NCBI GenBank assembly: GCA_965246995.1
Contig: OZ252008.1
Span: 2,852,001 to 2,916,000, forward strand
Length of the DNA: 64,000 nt
Origin: VXRJ01 sp965246995
GTDB taxonomy: Bacteria > Acidobacteriota > Vicinamibacteria > Vicinamibacterales > UBA8438
Direction: 5' to 3'
Below, in pieces: positions 25,575 to 36,600 of the stretch. The position numbers and the translations under genes were made by a program. The notes under the pieces are model-generated. The model saw only the letters and a list, made by a program, of their open reading frames with translations, was not told the DNA's origin and did no database searches. The stretch's first letter is position 1; each line of letters begins with the position of its first letter.

Positions 25575-28500
25575 TCAGAAGGGGATCGACATTCGCACCA
25601 GCACCGCTAGATCGGCCGGACCCATGCTGTTCTCCCGCCCCATGGCTTCCCATTCCAAGATCAATGGCAGCCCCTGCTGCGAGCGTGGAGGCAGGCTCCA
25701 AGCGGTCCCCCAGGCCAGCTCCCGGCTCTGTCCGGCCCATCGCAGCCGGCTATAGGGCGTCAACAGACCCGGTAAGCCCAGCACCCTCAGGCCGCCATAG
25801 GCCACCTCGCTTTCTATCCGGCTCTGGGAACTCATTCCCATGGCATCCATTCCCACCGGGCGCGTGACCATATTAGCGTTGTTCCATAGCGTCGTTCGGC
25901 CGCCTCCATCCTGGCCCCGCGTGGAGGTCACCGACGCCCTAAACCCGCGCTGCTTCTCGCCCGGGTCCCAGCTCGCCTGCACTCCCAGTCCCCAGTCCCG
26001 GTAGTCGCTTTCATGCACCACCAGCACCCGGCCGAGCATGGCCACGTCCAGTCCACTGTTCGCATCCAGGTACCCCAGACGGAATCCTGTTTCCACGCCG
26101 CTGCCCCGATCCGCATCGCCCCCGTCCAGGCGTCCTCCGGCCTCCGCCTTCAGGCTCAGTGATCGCCCCACTGACAGCTGCTTGGTATGCACCCACTCCA
26201 GCATCAACCGCGCCCGGTGGGCCTCGCCTCGCACCTTCGCGATGTCTTCGAAGGCTTCGGTCCCCAGTTGCGCCGAGAAGGCGTCCGCCCGCAGCCCCAC
26301 CTCATTGCTGCCTCGCCTCGACAGCACTGTCCTCACTCCTCCCGAGAACATCCGGAAGTCGGCCTCGACGTTGTGACTCCTCCCCGGCTCGTTGACGTCC
26401 ACTCGCCCTCGTCCCAAGCCTCCCATGCCCCACACACTCACGCGCTCCGCCGGCTGCCAGTACAGATAAGGATGAAAGGTGTTCATGCGACTCCCCAACG
26501 TCCCATCGATCCCATCGTCGCTGTAATCCATGTTGCCCCAGCTACGCATGAAGAACAGCCCGGCCAGCACCTTGTCGTTGGCATACAGGTCCAGCCCCAC
26601 ATGGGCCGTCTCGAGACTTCCTCGATAGTTCATCTCATGCCGCGTCAGGTTCCCGTTGAAGCGTTGCAGGTCCCCCTGCCCCCACACCGCCGGTACCCAG
26701 CTCCTGCTCGTCTCCTTCTCTTGCTTTCCCAGTGGCATCTCGAAGGAGGCTCCCGCAAGGTTGAGTTCTCGATTCCGCCTCCCCGAGAACTCGCCCGATC
26801 CCGATCTCAGCGACCAGTCCCTGGCCCCCGAACCCTGGAATCGATTCTGACCGTAACCCGGCTGCCCTCCCAATCCGACAGTCGGGCTGGTCCCACTCGG
26901 CCCCATGCCGGAGCCGGTCGAGACGCCCGCATCGCCCTGGCTGTGGCCGAACAGGCCCGTCAATCCACCCAGCGAGACGTTCCGCAGCCACGCTCCCTGC
27001 ACGTCACCTTCCCGATCTCCCGCCTCCCCACTCGATCCCATCGCCGCTGGGGCCCCGGCCGCGCCTCCAGCGCTCGGCACCACCGGACCTTCGGCTCTTC
27101 TCCTGCCGGAGCCCTCAAGGCTCTCGCTGCCTATCCGCTGGGATTCTTCCGGGCTCAGAGCCGCGGCACCGTTGTCGCTTCCCGGCTGCACTGTCGGCAG
27201 CGTTCCTCCGGCTGCCCCCAGCCGACTCCACTGCCGATGCCGCTCAAAGCGACCCTGAATGGCCGTCTGCGCACTCTCCCCCATCGACCGCGCCATCACC
27301 GCCAGCGCCACCTCCAGCGTTTGCGAGAACTGCTCCGCCGTGCGCTGCTGCCTGAAGTTCACTGTTGTCTGGGAGATCTCTCCTCCACTGACCGCCTCCG
27401 GCAACACTCCAAAGCTCAGCACAATTCCCTCCCCGGGATCGTTCACTTCATCCGCCAACACCTCCACGGAAATCGTCCCCTCACTCTCGCCTTCCTCAAA
27501 CACCACCTTCGCCGGCACTCCACTGTAGTCCTCGTCACTGGCCCCTCCTTTCGGCGCCACCACCAGCGGTACTTCCACCCGCCGGTCCGCCGTCGGCGCC
27601 ACTTTCACCTCGATGTCGGCCTGCTCGCCTTCCCCGATCTCGTACTCCGCCTGCCTAAAGCTCACCTTCAGCTCCACCAGTCCTTTGTCCTCTAGCATCA
27701 CTGTCGCCACGGCCGGCTCCCCCGCTATCACTATCTCCGGCAGTGCCCCAAATCCCAACTCCACCGTCTCGTCGTCCACATCCCCGTCATGGTTGGCCTC
27801 TATCGTGAACGTCTGCTCCGTTTCCTCGGCTGGGAACGTCAGCCTGCCGGTGCCCTCTTGGGCATCCCACTCCTCCAAACCATCTAGGGTATAGTCGGTG
27901 ACTTCCGTCGCCTCCGGCCGCGTCACCCGGATCGGGATCGCCAGCTCCTCGTCCCAGCCCTGGCTCAGCTTCACCGTCACCGCCACCATCTCCCCACCTT
28001 CCCTCGCCGTGTAGCTCTCCTCCTGATAGCTCACCACCCGCGTCTCCACTTCGAAGGCCTCCGCCGCCGAGTTGCCGTTGCCGGCCACGTCCTCGGCCAC
28101 GTCCCCGGGGACCTCAACCCTCACTTCGCCGATCCCTTCGGGCATGATCGTCGCCGTGTACTCCTGCGGCGAGATTTTTATAAAGTTCGAAGCCGTTCCA
28201 TTAGTGACTCGGATATCTTCAAGCTCAAAGCCTTCCACCGGCTCCGAGAAGACGATCGTCACTTCGAACGCTGCTCCCACCGGCTCCGTCGGCCCTTCGA
28301 TCGTTACCTCCGGCCGGTCCAGATCCGCCTCGATCACCAGACGCGCGCCCGCTATATTGCCGTTGCCGACCCCGTATTCGACCACATTCGCCCCAACCTC
28401 CACGATCACTTCACCGCTCTCCGAGGGAGTGATCTCTGCCTTATAGGTCGGCGCCGACCCACTGAAGTCGGTCACCGAACCATTCGTCACCGCGATCTCG

Positions 28501-30056
28501 CTCCGCTCGAAACCCGTCACCGCCTCGCTAAAGATGATCATCACCTCGAACACGCCGCGCACCGGAGACACCTCCGTCTGAATCGTGACCGTCACTACCT
28601 TTTCGTTGTCGGCCTCGGTCGCCGTGACCGGATCGACATTCTCTCTTGAGTCATAGTCCCCGTCGAGGCTTGCCGTGGTGTGAGAGAAGATCGCGACGTC
28701 ATCCACCTCGTCGGCGTCTTCGGCCGCCGTGACCGTCACCGTCTGCTCCATATTCCAGTTCGAGTTCGTGAAGGGCAACGTAACCGAATTTATATCCGTA
28801 TCCGTATCCGTATCCGAACTCACCGTCAGGTCGGCGTCACTCCTTTGGTCCCGGGTCGCCTGGACCGTGACATCGTTCGATGGCTTGGTGCCAAGCCTCA
28901 CCGTGTAGGTCGCCGAGCCGCCTTCGGGCACCGACAGTGTCGTCGGCGAGATGATCACGCCGAGCGTGTCGTTGTCATCCTCGGTTGCATTGATGCCAGG
29001 GGTCGGAATGCCGTCATAGACGGTGCCGGGGCTGCTCACATTATGGCGAAACTGGGCGGGGCTGTCCTCGCCGTCGTCATCTTCCGCCGCCAGGATCGCC
29101 ACCGTCTGCTGCATACTCCAGTTCGAGTTTGTGAAGGTCAGCGTATCCGGGCTCGCCGTCAGATTCTCATCGCCGGTCGCCCGCTCCACCTCGATCGTGA
29201 CATCCTTCGATGGCTGGGTGACGAGCCTCACCGTGTAGGTCGCCGAGCCGCCTTCCGGCACCATCAGTGCCGTCTCCGAAACCATTATGCCGGGTCGGGG
29301 CCCGTCCACCGCCGGGAAGGTAATCTGCGGCCGAGTCCCGTTGCCGGCGAGGTCGGTGACCAGCACCCCCGACGTCTGCGTGCTGGGTGTGCCCGTCGTC
29401 GGCGCGCCGCTGATCTCGCCCGACGTGCCATGCAACGACAATCCCGGCGGCAGGGAATCGCCGCTAATCTCGTAGGAGAAGATATCCTCATCGTCCGTTG
29501 CCGGAACCATCGTCTCGATCGCTACGCCCACCGTGAGACTCTCCGGCGGGGTGTAGCTCACACTCGGCTGCGTCCGATCCACCGTCAGCGTCCGCGTAAC
29601 CGGAACACTGGTAAACCCGGTCTTGCTGGCCGTCACCGAAAGCACCACGCTCGGTTCGGTAATGTAGTTCGCACGGGGCGGCACGGTCCCCGACCAATTC
29701 CCCTGGGTGTCCGAGAGGAGAGTGCTCAGCGTCCCCGTGCCGATGCTCACATCGACAAACACGCCGCTTTCGCTGCCCGTGTTGCCGCTGACGACGATTC
29801 CGTCCAGGTACTCCGTGTCGTTGATCGTGTCGTCGTCCGCAACGGTGTTCACGTTCAGCGTCAGCTGCTGCTGCGCGAAAGCCTGGGTCGGCCAGGCCAG
29901 CCAGGCCACACACGCGGCGACGGCGAAGACGAGCGCACGCCCCCAGCCGCGACGGCTGCACGTGAAGCGATGGGCTTGGTGAACCAGCCCCGCCGGTGGC
30001 TTGGGAGCGCGAGAATCGTCTCTCCGCGCCGCCGAGTGGGACCTCCTCATCAGCAC
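25575..30056 (-). CDS. Autotransporter-like surface protein with Ig/Calx-beta repeats (1493 aa)
   Basis: A hydrophobic signal region (about 40-62, ending WPTQAFAQ) suggests export. The passenger contains Ig-like and cadherin-like modules and two PEGGSATYTVRL-type repeats (about 265-480). Two bacterial Ig-like modules (VTGFERSEIAVTNG, VEGFELEDIRVTNG) and two Calx-beta-like modules (YTAREGGEMVAVTVKLS, YEIGEGEQADIEV) follow. After a Gly/Ser-rich linker, the last 290 or so residues look like an outer-membrane beta-barrel (AHVGLDLYANDKVLAGLFF to the final aromatic residue of VRMSIPF). Its last 1000 residues are homologous to the larger protein at 33688-40551. Role: probably surface display or adhesion; no ligand can be named. 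Confidence 0.75.
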   Translation of the reverse strand: MLMRRSHSAARRDDSRAPKPPAGLVHQAHRFTCSRRGWGRALVFAVAACVAWLAWPTQAFAQQQLTLNVNTVADDDTINDTEYLDGIVVSGNTGSESGVFVDVSIGTGTLSTLLSDTQGNWSGTVPPRANYITEPSVVLSVTASKTGFTSVPVTRTLTVDRTQPSVSYTPPESLTVGVAIETMVPATDDEDIFSYEISGDSLPPGLSLHGTSGEISGAPTTGTPSTQTSGVLVTDLAGNGTRPQITFPAVDGPRPGIMVSETALMVPEGGSATYTVRLVTQPSKDVTIEVERATGDENLTASPDTLTFTNSNWSMQQTVAILAAEDDDGEDSPAQFRHNVSSPGTVYDGIPTPGINATEDDNDTLGVIISPTTLSVPEGGSATYTVRLGTKPSNDVTVQATRDQRSDADLTVSSDTDTDTDINSVTLPFTNSNWNMEQTVTVTAAEDADEVDDVAIFSHTTASLDGDYDSRENVDPVTATEADNEKVVTVTIQTEVSPVRGVFEVMIIFSEAVTGFERSEIAVTNGSVTDFSGSAPTYKAEITPSESGEVIVEVGANVVEYGVGNGNIAGARLVIEADLDRPEVTIEGPTEPVGAAFEVTIVFSEPVEGFELEDIRVTNGTASNFIKISPQEYTATIMPEGIGEVRVEVPGDVAEDVAGNGNSAAEAFEVETRVVSYQEESYTAREGGEMVAVTVKLSQGWDEELAIPIRVTRPEATEVTDYTLDGLEEWDAQEGTGRLTFPAEETEQTFTIEANHDGDVDDETVELGFGALPEIVIAGEPAVATVMLEDKGLVELKVSFRQAEYEIGEGEQADIEVKVAPTADRRVEVPLVVAPKGGASDEDYSGVPAKVVFEEGESEGTISVEVLADEVNDPGEGIVLSFGVLPEAVSGGEISQTTVNFRQQRTAEQFSQTLEVALAVMARSMGESAQTAIQGRFERHRQWSRLGAAGGTLPTVQPGSDNGAAALSPEESQRIGSESLEGSGRRRAEGPVVPSAGGAAGAPAAMGSSGEAGDREGDVQGAWLRNVSLGGLTGLFGHSQGDAGVSTGSGMGPSGTSPTVGLGGQPGYGQNRFQGSGARDWSLRSGSGEFSGRRNRELNLAGASFEMPLGKQEKETSRSWVPAVWGQGDLQRFNGNLTRHEMNYRGSLETAHVGLDLYANDKVLAGLFFMRSWGNMDYSDDGIDGTLGSRMNTFHPYLYWQPAERVSVWGMGGLGRGRVDVNEPGRSHNVEADFRMFSGGVRTVLSRRGSNEVGLRADAFSAQLGTEAFEDIAKVRGEAHRARLMLEWVHTKQLSVGRSLSLKAEAGGRLDGGDADRGSGVETGFRLGYLDANSGLDVAMLGRVLVVHESDYRDWGLGVQASWDPGEKQRGFRASVTSTRGQDGGGRTTLWNNANMVTRPVGMDAMGMSSQSRIESEVAYGGLRVLGLPGLLTPYSRLRWAGQSRELAWGTAWSLPPRSQQGLPLILEWEAMGRENSMGPADLAVLVRMSIPF

Positions 30057-30104
30057 AGAATCTAGCTTACAGCACTGTCCGAATTCTGCGTATCACTTCT
30101 AACG

Positions 30105-31173
30105 TAAGGCCGTTCGTGAAGCGACAAATCGCCGCGGTGTTGGTGCGTGAGCATCAGCTGCCGGTGCAGCGAGCCTGTCGCGTGGTGAGGCTGTCACGAA
30201 CGGCGTACTACCAGCCTCCGGTGCCGGCGAGCCGGCGTGACGCGGCGGTGATCGCTGCGCTGACGGACGCGGTGAGCCGCTACCCGCGATGGGGCTTCTG
30301 GAAGCTCTTCGACCGGCTGCGGACGGAAGGCCGTCCGTGGAACCACAAGCACATCCACCGCGTCTACTGTGCGCTGCGGTTGAATCTGCCGCGCCGGACG
30401 ACGCGTCGGGTTCCGAGGCGGGTGCGCCAGCCGCTGGAAGCGCCGCCGGTGCTGAACCGGACCTGGGCGCTCGATTTCATGACCGAGACGCTGGATGACC
30501 GCCGCCGCATCCGGTTGTTGACGATCATCGACGAGGGGAACCGAGAGGCCTTGGAGATCGCGATGGGCGTATCGTTGCCGAACCCGCGTGTCGTCCGGGC
30601 GCTCAACGAACTGGTCGCCGTGCATGGCTGTCCGTCGGCGGTGCGGGTCGACAACCGGCTACCTCAGAAGTCAAGGAAACAGAGTTTCTCTGATCTGACG
30701 ACTGGGTTAGTCGATTTCGCGGCGCGTCGCCAAGCGGTTTCCACCGTCGCGGAATCACACGCTGACCATAGTCACACTGGGTCAAGCACGCGAGCGGCTT
30801 GCCCTCACACGGCTTAACACAGCGTCGTACTCCAGGTGGAAGGTCCGAGCATTATCTACGAGGTCGCATGCGCCTCGACGGCCCCTGGCGAAGGGATCCT
30901 CCCGCCTGGTCTCGTCGCTTCCGGGAAGCGGCGATAGTCGCGGCCGGTGCTGACGACGGCGTACGCGACGCGGGCCATCTTGGCCGCCACCGCACGGAGG
31001 TCCTGAATGCGCATCTCTTCGAATCGATCGCCGAGCTGCGCGCGCTGACCAACCAGTGGCTACAGATCTACAACCAGGAGCGGCCGCACGTCAGCCTCGG
31101 CCGGGTGCCGCCCCTGACCTTTCTGACGAGGCCTACAACGGCCGGCCAGTCTCCTTGGGAACTGTCCGCTTGA
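30105..31173 (+). pseudogene. IS3-family orfB remnant (separated from its orfA at 40.8-41.1 kb)
   Basis: VKRQIAAVLVREHQ, VVRLSRTAYYQPP and LDFMTETLDDRRRIRLL are the OrfB N-terminal part and first catalytic region. Homology breaks after SAVRVDN (about 30655). It resumes near 30985 with LNAHLFESIAELRALTNQW and NQERPHVSLGRVPPL. The IS end at 31174-31190 (GGGGAAGCTTAC) matches the end beside the orfA piece at about 41100-41117. Homology begins precisely at TAAG (30105-30108). Confidence 0.75.
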
Positions 31174-31182
31174 CGGGGAAGC

Positions 31183-31434
31183 TTACGCCGCCATCGCTAA
31201 GAACCCATCGGTAAAAGCGCTTCGGACCTGGTACTTGTACATGGCGAGTAGAAGTTCACCTGGCCTGACGGTCTCGAGGACCCACAACCGATGGCGGAGG
31301 GATCCGCCCACAATCAATCTTGTCGGAAAGCGGTCTGCACCATTCTTGATGGTCCATGAGGCAACCTTCGAAAAAGATAAGTAGCGTGCTATTAGCACGT
31401 CAGGAGCCATCTCCGTCAACTTGACAGCTTCCAC
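31183..31434 (-). CDS. Small hypothetical ORF divergent from hicB
   Basis: An 83-aa frame starting at GTG 31434, in the intergenic space between the IS3 remnant and hicBA; its stop lies in the IS terminus. The segment FSKVASWTIKNGADRFPTRL loosely recalls AlpA/excisionase helix-turn-helix proteins, but the match is weak and the ending is dictated by the IS. It may be a truncated gene or a chance frame. Confidence 0.25.
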   Translation of the reverse strand: MEAVKLTEMAPDVLIARYLSFSKVASWTIKNGADRFPTRLIVGGSLRHRLWVLETVRPGELLLAMYKYQVRSAFTDGFLAMAA

Positions 31435-31457
31435 AGGTCTGCTAGAGTAGAAGGAGC
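31386..31457 (+). promoter_or_regulatory. Putative hicBA promoter/operator
   Basis: GTGCT-ATT-AGCAC palindrome at 31386-31398, then TTGACA (31421-31426), 16-bp spacer and TAGAGT (31443-31448), then AAGGAG just before the ATG at 31458. The -10 box is very close to the start, so the transcript would have almost no leader. Confidence 0.4.
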
Positions 31458-31745
31458 ATGGACAGCAGCTTGAATAGCGACAGCATTCCGTTTACCGTCC
31501 ACGTCTTCAAAGAAGGCGGCGTTTTCGTGGCGCACGTGCCGGAGCTGGATGTTTCAAGTTGTGGCGACACGGCTGACAAAGCTCGGCAGAACATCCAGAT
31601 TGCCGTTCAGGGATACCTTCTAACAGTAGAGGAGAAGGGTACGCTGAATGAAATAATGGAGGAGGCGGGATATGGGTCGAGCGGTGACGGTTGGTTGGCA
31701 CCAGAGTTCGTTTCTCTGGACCACTTGACTGTCAGCCTTCGCTAG
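31458..31745 (+). CDS. hicB: HicB-type antitoxin
   Basis: A 95-aa protein with the HicB partial RNase-H-like fold: FTVHVFKEGGVFVAHVPELD (about 11-30), SSCGDTADKARQNIQIAVQG (about 32-52). It has a short C-terminal tail rather than a clear ribbon-helix-helix or HTH DNA-binding domain. The order hicB then hicA with adjacent stop and start (TAGATG) is one of the known arrangements. It would neutralise the HicA mRNA interferase. A palindrome upstream could be its operator. Confidence 0.8.
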   Translation: MDSSLNSDSIPFTVHVFKEGGVFVAHVPELDVSSCGDTADKARQNIQIAVQGYLLTVEEKGTLNEIMEEAGYGSSGDGWLAPEFVSLDHLTVSLR

Positions 31746-31946
31746 ATGCCGTCACTTCGGCCAGTCAACTACAAGGTCCTTGTTGCCGTCTTCGAGAGAG
31801 ACGGCTTCACTTTTGCCCGCCAGGCTGGCGACCATCTCATCTACACCAAATCTGGGGTCAAACGGCCCTTGGTTATTCCTGCCTACCGAGCTGTACCCGT
31901 TTTCATCATCAAGACCCGGATTTTCGATTTCGCTGTGGTACCGTAA
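31746..31946 (+). CDS. hicA: HicA-type toxin, C-terminal end replaced by IS1380 insertion
   Basis: 66 aa. The dsRBD-like HicA fold is visible: MPSLRPVNYKVLVAVFERDG, then FARQAGDHLIYTKSG with the conserved catalytic histidine (GDH, about residue 29), then RPLVIPAYRAVPVFIIK. After IIKT (31914) the frame enters the IS1380 end and adds nine foreign residues before the stop. The normal last helix (typically about 15 more residues) is missing. HicA cleaves mRNA; without the last helix activity is doubtful. Confidence 0.75.
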   Translation: MPSLRPVNYKVLVAVFERDGFTFARQAGDHLIYTKSGVKRPLVIPAYRAVPVFIIKTRIFDFAVVP

Positions 31947-33575
31947 TCCACCGGATCAGTTCTCGCGCCTTGATTGCGCGGGTTCCGACGCAAGAACGCC
32001 GCGACGGAGGGTGACACCCAGTGGGTGAATTACAAACCGAGCTCTTTCAGTTCACATTCAATGGTTTTCTGAAGGTCGCGTTCCAGGGGTCGCGCATCAC
32101 CTCCGATGCCGGTCTCATCCTGATACGCGAGTTGGATGAACGCTTGGGGCTGGAGACGCTCATCGCGGAACACCTGAGCGACTCTCGACAGGGCTTGAAC
32201 ACGCAGTTCACCCTGGCCGATCTCCTGCGCCAGTCGGTCTACAGCCGGCTCGCGGGCTACGAAGACCTCAACGACGCGGTGCGCGTGTCGGCGGATCCGA
32301 CGTTTCGTCTCATCGGGTCACCCAAGCTGTGGGACCGGGGTGCGGCGCTGACCTCGACCCTGCATTGGTTCGAGACCGACCTGCTGACCCAAGACAAGAA
32401 TCTGGTCGGGCTGATGGCCGTGAACCGCGAGCTGCTCGCGCAGGCCGGGATGCCGACGCGCGCCGGCCGGATCGTGCTCGACATGGATTCGAGCGGGAGC
32501 CCGGTGCATGGGGCGCAGGAAGGGAGCGCGTATAACGGGCACTTTGAATCCGTCTGCTACCACCCGCTGTTTCTGTTCACTGAGCACGGCGGCTGCGTGG
32601 CCGCCACGCTGCGGCCCGGCAACGTGCATAGCGCTGACGACTGGGCCGACCTGCTCGTGCCGGAGATTGACCGGCAGCAGGCGGAGGGCACGCGCGTAGC
32701 GTTCCGCGCGGACGCGGCGTTCGCCAAGCCGGAGATCTACGAGGCGCTCGAGCAACGCGACGTGGACTATGCCATTCGCATGCCGGCGAACAAGAGCCTG
32801 GAGTTGGACATCGAAGACATCCTGTTTCGTCCGCCGGGACGGCCGAGCTGCAAGCCCTTGGTGCGCTACAAGAGTTTCCGCTACCAAGCGAAGAGCTGGA
32901 CCACGCCCAGACGGATCGTGGCCAAGGTGGAGCACCACCGCGGTGAGCTGTTCCCCCGCGTCGGCTTCATCGTGACCAACATGGCCCTCCCGAGCCGCTC
33001 GGTCGTGCGGTTTTACAACAAGCGCGGTACGGCGGAGCAATGGATCAAGGAAGGCAAGCAGGCCACCCACTGGACGCGGCTGTCGTGCCATCGTTTCCGG
33101 GCGAACGAGGTGCGCCTGCAACTGAGCGTACTGGCCTACAACCTGGGCAACCTCTGGCGCAGGCTGATCCTGCCGCCGGGGATCAAGCGCTGGTCGCTGA
33201 CGAGTCTCCAGCAGCGGCTGGTGAAAACTGGGGGCCGGCTGGTGAAGCACGCCAGATACTACTGGCTCCTGCTGGCGGAAGGTCATCTGAACCGGCGGCT
33301 CTTCGGCGAGATGCTGCGGAGGATCTGGGCGCTGCCGGTGCCGGCAGGCTGACGCGCGGCCGAGTGCAACGAAGGCTGGCGAAGAAAGGGCACAAGTGTG
33401 GAGCGGTGTCTGAGAAATGCCCTGAAAGCAGCGGCTCCGGTCGGTTCCACGTCAGCGTGGGCTGAGGTGACGGCCTCTGGAGCTGGACGATTGTACGCCG
33501 AACAGGATTTCGTGCGCTCGGCGGCTCTCGGGTGTATAAAGGTGCCATGCGGGGCAGGCAAAACGGAAATCCTGG
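31916..33575 (+). mobile_element. IS1380-family element of a second type
   Basis: Ends about 31916 (CCGGATTTTCGATTTCG) and about 33575 (read inward CCAGGATTTCCGTTTTG). About 1660 bp. Its transposase is clearly different from that of the two other IS1380 copies. Flanking tetranucleotides (AGAC, CTAA) do not match, so the target duplication is lost or the ends are shifted. It truncates hicA. Confidence 0.7.
32021..33352 (+). CDS. IS1380-family transposase, second type
   Basis: A 443-aa DDE transposase starting at GTG 32021 with GGAGGG upstream. It shows RITSDAGLILIRELDERLG (N-terminal family signature) and IVLDMDSSGSPVHGAQEGS (catalytic D). RPGNVHSADDWADLLVPEI, VAFRADAAFAKPEIYEALE (second D) and FYNKRGTAEQWIKEGKQA (catalytic E block) follow. 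The C-terminal helical domain ends at 33352. Full length and apparently intact. The family is shared with the 4.3-kb and 49.4-kb elements, but identity is low. Confidence 0.9.
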   Translation: MGELQTELFQFTFNGFLKVAFQGSRITSDAGLILIRELDERLGLETLIAEHLSDSRQGLNTQFTLADLLRQSVYSRLAGYEDLNDAVRVSADPTFRLIGSPKLWDRGAALTSTLHWFETDLLTQDKNLVGLMAVNRELLAQAGMPTRAGRIVLDMDSSGSPVHGAQEGSAYNGHFESVCYHPLFLFTEHGGCVAATLRPGNVHSADDWADLLVPEIDRQQAEGTRVAFRADAAFAKPEIYEALEQRDVDYAIRMPANKSLELDIEDILFRPPGRPSCKPLVRYKSFRYQAKSWTTPRRIVAKVEHHRGELFPRVGFIVTNMALPSRSVVRFYNKRGTAEQWIKEGKQATHWTRLSCHRFRANEVRLQLSVLAYNLGNLWRRLILPPGIKRWSLTSLQQRLVKTGGRLVKHARYYWLLLAEGHLNRRLFGEMLRRIWALPVPAG

Positions 33576-33687
33576 CTAAGGATGGCCCCCAACTTTGTTG
33601 ACGTGCCAATCTGCGAAGAAAAGTCCTGACCGGACCGCTCATCCTAGGGGTCGTCGCGGATTGGACCGCTCGGATATTCAGGGCGTG

Positions 33688-36600
33688 ATGCGGAGCAAAG
33701 CCCCGCGGCTGACAATCATCGGCATATTCCTCGCCGCCGCGACGCTGATGCTTGGCTTTCCGGCGCCAGCGCACGCCCAGACCGTGCTCGTGAGCAACAC
33801 GGGCCAATCTAATGCCGGTCAGACATCCGTAAATCCCAATGACCATGCTCAGGGGTTCACCACGGGCCAGAATACACTGGGCTACTCCTTGACAAGTATC
33901 GAGTTGAGCGTAGGCGTGGCTTCGGGTAGCGGAACCCTGACGGTAACGGTGAGGGGTGACGACGGATCGGGCGATCCGGGGGGCAATACGTTATATACCT
34001 TGAACAACCCGGCCAACGTGGCGGCGGGACTCCGAACGTTCGCCGCCCCTGCCGGTGCCAGTCTGAGTGCAAACACCCAATACTTCGTGCAAATGGTTTT
34101 CGCGCCTAACGGCAGTGCTAGTTACCCCCGATGGGACAATACGACATCTAGCCTCCAAGATTCCGGTTCGGCCATCGGGTGGAGCATCAGGAATGAACGC
34201 CACGTGCGCACCCCGGGCTCAACCGGGTGGGGTTCGACTAATTTCACTGTGTTACAAATCAGGGTCAATGGGCAAATTCGCGCCCCGGCCGCCCCAATGA
34301 ACCTCTCGGCCGCGCCGGATGACGGCCAGGTCACTCTGTCCTGGGCCAATCCGGCCAACAACACCATCACGAAGTACCAGTATCGCCGGAAAACAGACAC
34401 GGGGACCTACGGCAGCTGGACCGACATCCCCAACAGCGGTGACACCACGACCAGCTACACCGTGACCGGCCTGACCAACGGCACCGAGTACACGTTTGCG
34501 GTGCGGGCGGTGAACGCTGGCGGTAACGGCGCGGCATCCACCGTGACCGCCACGCCTGCACCGGTGCCGGCCGCCCCGACGAATCTCAAGGCCGAGGTGG
34601 GTGACAGACGGATCGGTCTTACCTGGGACGATCCGGGCGACAGCACAATCGACGAGTACGAGTACAGCACCGACGGTGGCACCTTCAGCGTCATCAGCGG
34701 CAGCGATGACACCACGACCAGCTACACCGTGACCGGTCTGACCAACGGCACCCAGTACACGTTTGCGGTGCGTGCGGTGAATAATACCGATGACGGCGTG
34801 GAATCCACCGTGACGGCCACTCCACTGTGGCCCGCGCCGACCGGTTTGGTGGCGACGGCGGGCCAGGGTCGGGTCACCCTGGAGTGGAATAACGGCCACG
34901 CCGGCATCGGCGATTATTTTACCTATGCCAGAGGCAGCGACATCGTGGATAGAACCAAATTCCTTCCTCGCGGATCGGGTTCGACGACGACCGACATCGT
35001 TTATCCACTGACCAACGGCGTCCTGTACACCTTCAGCGTGCGGGCGCTGCACGGCAAGGAATCATCCACCGTGACGGCCAGGCCGGTGTCCATGCCGGCC
35101 CCGGAGAACCTCACGGCCACCGAGGGTGACGACCGCCAGACCACTCTGTCCTGGAGCGATCCGGGCAACGACTCGATCTACAAGTACCAGGTCAGCATCG
35201 ACAATGGCACGACCTTCACCGACATCAGCGACAGCAGTAAGAGCACGACCACCACTACCGTGACCGGTCTGACCAACGGCACCGAGTACACGTTGGCGGT
35301 GCGCGCGGTGAACCATTGGGGTTACGGCGCGGCATCCACCGTGGCCGCCATGCCGCTGTGGCCCGCGCCGACCAATTTGGTGGCGTCGCCGGACGACGGC
35401 CGAATCTACCTGGAGTGGGACAGGAACCCCGGGATCACCGATTATCGGGTAGAGACCAAGGTCACCAGCACCGACGTGTTCGTTGCGTCTTCGCCCTTCT
35501 CGGCCGGTTCGGGGTCGAAGACGATCGCTGCCATTGCCTCGTTGACCAACGACACCGAATACACCTTCACGGTGCTGGCGACACAGGGCACCGCGGACAG
35601 CAGCTGGCCAGCAGCCGTGAACGCCACGCCGATGGCGGTCTTGCCGGACGCCCCGACGAACCTCTCGGCCACGCCGAGTAACGGCAAGGTCACGCTGTCC
35701 TGGGACGATCCGGGCAACAACACAATCACCAAGTACCAGGTCAGCAGCGACGGTGGCACGTCCTTCACCGACATCAGCGACAGCGGTGCGAGCACCACCA
35801 CCACCACCGTGACCGGACTGACCAACGGCACCCAGTACACGTTTGCGGTGCGTGCGGTGAATACTACCGGTGACGGCGCGGCAGCCACCACGACCGCCAC
35901 GCCGGTCAACGACGCCCCCACGGCTTCCGCCAAGACGGTGTCCATCGACGAGGACACGGCGTATATCTTTAAGGAGGACGACTTCGGCTTCACGAGCGTC
36001 AAATCCGGCGCCACGCTGAACCACGTGAAGATCACTGCACTGCCCGGGCCGAACTACGGGACGCTGTCGGTTGGCGGCACGGCCATCGCCAGCGTCAGCC
36101 CACCCCGGCAGGTGACGAAGACTGAGCTCGACGCTGACAAGCTCACGTACACCCCGCCAGCCAACGCCAACGGCGCCGGTTTCGCGACGTTCGACTTCAA
36201 GGTCAATGACGGCGTGGCCGATAGCGAGGTGGCATACACCATCACCATTAACGTGAATGCCGTGAACGACCCCATCACGGGTTCCGACAAGACGGTGTCC
36301 ACGGACGAGGACGAGGACTACACCTTTGGTGAGGCGGACTTCGCCTTCTCGGACGTCGACGCCGGCGCCGAGCTGAACCACGTGAAGATCACCGCACTGC
36401 CCGGGTCGAACCAGGGGACGCTGTCGGTTGGCGACACACCCATCGCCAGCGTCAGCCCACCCCTCCAGGTGACGAAGGACGAGCTCGGCACTCTCACGTA
36501 CACTCCGCCAACCAACGCCTTCGGCGCCGCTTTCGCGACGTTCAACTTCAAGGTCAGTGACGGCACGGACGACAGCGTCGATGAGTACACCATCACCATT

